Shown: positions 61,842 through 64,000 of the stretch, in pieces
How positions within the stretch are numbered: position 1 is the stretch's first letter
Layout: each line of letters opens with the position of its first letter
From: Bacillus sp. (in: firmicutes)
GTDB taxonomy: Bacteria; Bacillota; Bacilli; Bacillales; Bacillaceae
Length of the DNA: 64,000 nucleotides
NCBI GenBank assembly: GCA_031180405.1
Contig: JAPSLU010000003.1
Coordinates: 1 to 64,000, forward strand
Direction: 5' to 3'
Notes under the pieces: model-generated
Seen by the model: only the letters and a program-made list of their open reading frames with translations
What the model was told of the DNA's origin: nothing
Database searches by the model: none
Made by a program: the position numbers and the translations under genes

Positions 61842-64000
61842 ATGAAAATAATTATTGCTGAAAAGCCCGATCAAGCTTCAACTCTAAGCGCGCAATTTCA
61901 ACGCATTAAACGTGACGGGTATTATGAGATAAAACCAAATGAGCTTTTTCCACATGGGGCTTATTGCACGTGGGCGATTGGTCATTTAACACAATTAAGT
62001 GCTCCAGAAGCATATAAATCAGAATGGAAAAAATGGTCAATTTCTATGTTGCCGATTATACCTGATAAATTTCAATATGAGGTGACAAAATCTAAAGCAA
62101 AACAGTTTTATATTGTCAAACAGCTACTAACTAATCCTGGTGTGACAGAAATTATTCATGCAGGCGATGCTGGGCGTGAAGGAGAACTAATTATCCGAAA
62201 TATCATTCACTTATCTGGAGTGAAAAAACCAATAAAACGATTATGGATTTCCTCATTAACACCTGCTTCTATCTACGAAGGTTTCCATCAGTTACTTGAT
62301 GACGAAAATACGAAAAACTTATTCTATGAAGCTTACTCTCGTGCGTGTGCAGATTGGTTAGTTGGTATGAATGCATCAAGAGTCTATTCCCTCTTATTAA
62401 AGGAACATGGCATGAATGATGTCTTCTCGGCAGGACGTGTCCAAACACCAACTCTTGCTCTAATTGTGAAACGAGAAAAGGAAATTGATGAATTTAAGCC
62501 AGAGCCTTTTTGGGAAATTATTGCAACGTTTCGTATAAACGGGAAAAAATATAAAGGGAAATGGCATAAAGATCAACAAACACGTGTGATGAATGAAGAG
62601 CTCGCTAAAAAGATAGTAGCATTTTGTAATGGGAAGTCCGCAATTATTCAAGATTTAAAAACCGAGCGTAAAGAATATCAACCACCGCTTTTATTTAATC
62701 TATCATCACTTCAGGCGACTGCTAATAAGGCGTTTAAATATTCGCCTAAGAAAACACTAGATATCGTTCAATCACTCTATCAAAAGGGAATTGTGTCTTA
62801 TCCTCGAAGTGATTCAACTTATGTAACGAAAGGTGAAGCAGAACAATTTCCAGAAATCCTTCAAAAGCTGAGTGCCTATGAGGACTACAAAGGACTTTTT
62901 CCGTTGCCTAAAGCTTCAATTTTAAATAATTCCCGCTATGTAAATGAAAAAAAGGTGACAGATCACTATGCAATTATTCCTACTGAACAAGTTCGAGATC
63001 CGAAAAAACTATCATCAGATGAGCAAAAGATATATGACATGATCGCTCGTCGTTTAATCTCAGCTCACTATGATAATGCAGTTTATGATTATTCAACTTT
63101 AATAACTCTTGTTGATGGCCGTGCTGAATTTATTACAAAAGGCAAACAGCAAATCGAAGAGGGATGGCGTAAAGTTATTTTTCAAGATGATAAGGAAAAA
63201 GATGAAATTCTTCCTAACCTACAAAAAAATGACTGCGGAATAGTAGATAAAGTTGAAATTAAAGAAGGAAGTACACAGCCACCTAAAAGATACACAGAAG
63301 GTCAATTAATCACATTAATGAAAACGGCTGGTAAATATTTAGATAATGATGAGCTTGAAAAGGTGTTAAGTAAAGTGGAAGGATTAGGAACAGAAGCCAC
63401 TAGAGCTGGGATTATTACAATGCTTAAAGATCGAAAATATATTGATATAAAGAGAAACCAAGTATATGCAACAGATAAAGCAAAAGTGTTAATTGAAGCA
63501 ATAGGCGACCATATTCTGGCTTCACCAGAAATGACGGCAAAATGGGAGCAAAGGCTAGCAGAAATTGGTGAGGGACAAGCATCACCTTCCGTCTTTATGG
63601 AACAAACGAAAAAATTATCAACGAAAATTGTCTCGGATGCGATCTCAATTTCATCCTCCTGGAACTTTGAAGGTTTAAAGGTTGAATCAATTCAACGTAC
63701 ATCTTCGAGATTAACGCTTGGAAAGAAAGTTGGAAAATGTAAACTGTGTGAGGGAGATGTAGTTGATAAAGGAGAGTTTTATGGATGTGTAAATTACAAA
63801 AAGAATCAGTGTAAATTTACTATATCTAAGAAAGTTCTAGGAAAAAAAATCTCTTTAACGAATGTACAAAAACTGCTAATAGAAGGGCAATCTAACTTGA
63901 TTAAAGGATTCAAAAAGGGAGATAAGACCTTTGATGCCAAATTAGAATGGAAATCAGGGAAAATTAGTTTCTTATTTGAAGAAGGAACCAATAATGCATA
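61842..64000 (+). CDS. topB: DNA topoisomerase III, 3' end beyond window (absent from ORF track because no stop is reached)
   Basis: MKIIIAEKPDQASTLSAQFQ..., HAGDAGREGELIIRNI, SAGRVQTPTLALIV, SYPRSDSTYVT; frame read by eye, no stop seen to 64000. Confidence 0.93.
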   Translation, partial: MKIIIAEKPDQASTLSAQFQRIKRDGYYEIKPNELFPHGAYCTWAIGHLTQLSAPEAYKSEWKKWSISMLPIIPDKFQYEVTKSKAKQFYIVKQLLTNPGVTEIIHAGDAGREGELIIRNIIHLSGVKKPIKRLWISSLTPASIYEGFHQLLDDENTKNLFYEAYSRACADWLVGMNASRVYSLLLKEHGMNDVFSAGRVQTPTLALIVKREKEIDEFKPEPFWEIIATFRINGKKYKGKWHKDQQTRVMNEELAKKIVAFCNGKSAIIQDLKTERKEYQPPLLFNLSSLQATANKAFKYSPKKTLDIVQSLYQKGIVSYPRSDSTYVTKGEAEQFPEILQKLSAYEDYKGLFPLPKASILNNSRYVNEKKVTDHYAIIPTEQVRDPKKLSSDEQKIYDMIARRLISAHYDNAVYDYSTLITLVDGRAEFITKGKQQIEEGWRKVIFQDDKEKDEILPNLQKNDCGIVDKVEIKEGSTQPPKRYTEGQLITLMKTAGKYLDNDELEKVLSKVEGLGTEATRAGIITMLKDRKYIDIKRNQVYATDKAKVLIEAIGDHILASPEMTAKWEQRLAEIGEGQASPSVFMEQTKKLSTKIVSDAISISSSWNFEGLKVESIQRTSSRLTLGKKVGKCKLCEGDVVDKGEFYGCVNYKKNQCKFTISKKVLGKKISLTNVQKLLIEGQSNLIKGFKKGDKTFDAKLEWKSGKISFLFEEGTNNA

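Overview
This 64 kb window is a contiguous chromosomal segment of a low-GC Bacillaceae genome. Identification rests on recognisable protein sequences and on gene order close to the Bacillus subtilis tsf-to-spoVS region. Order: tsf(3' end)-pyrH-frr-uppS-cdsA-dxr-rseP-proS-polC-rimP-nusA-ylxR-ylxQ-infB-ylxP-rbfA-truB-ribF-rpsO-pnp-ylxY-mlpA-ymxH-dpaA-dpaB-asd-dapG-dapA-rnjB-tepA-ylzJ-spoIIIE-nupR(ymfC)-BMP/nucleoside ABC transporter (nupNOPQ-like)-MFS(ymfD)-ymfF-ymfH-ymfI-ymfJ-ymfK-rodZ(ymfM)-pgsA-cinA-recA-rny-ymdB-spoVS-M19 dipeptidase-korA-korB-Zn alcohol dehydrogenase-topB (5' part, runs off the window). Nearly every gene is on the + strand. I saw no rRNA, tRNA, CRISPR, prophage, transposase or classical defence island. 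I found no convincing new multi-gene system. The less ordinary content is mostly non-coding: two MITE-like Bacillaceae repeats with matching imperfect terminal inverted repeats; a symmetric LexA box at recA; a dyad operator candidate at the GntR gene beside the nucleoside transporter operon; an orphan perfect Shine-Dalgarno in the BMP lipoprotein leader; an SD-sequestering hairpin at ymfJ; an attenuator-like terminator in the rimP-nusA leader; an S15-leader candidate; and several long inverted repeats. On the protein side, YmfK (ACT-like domain plus P-loop) and the YmfF/YmfH M16 pair are worth a look. All calls are by eye; no searches or folding were run.
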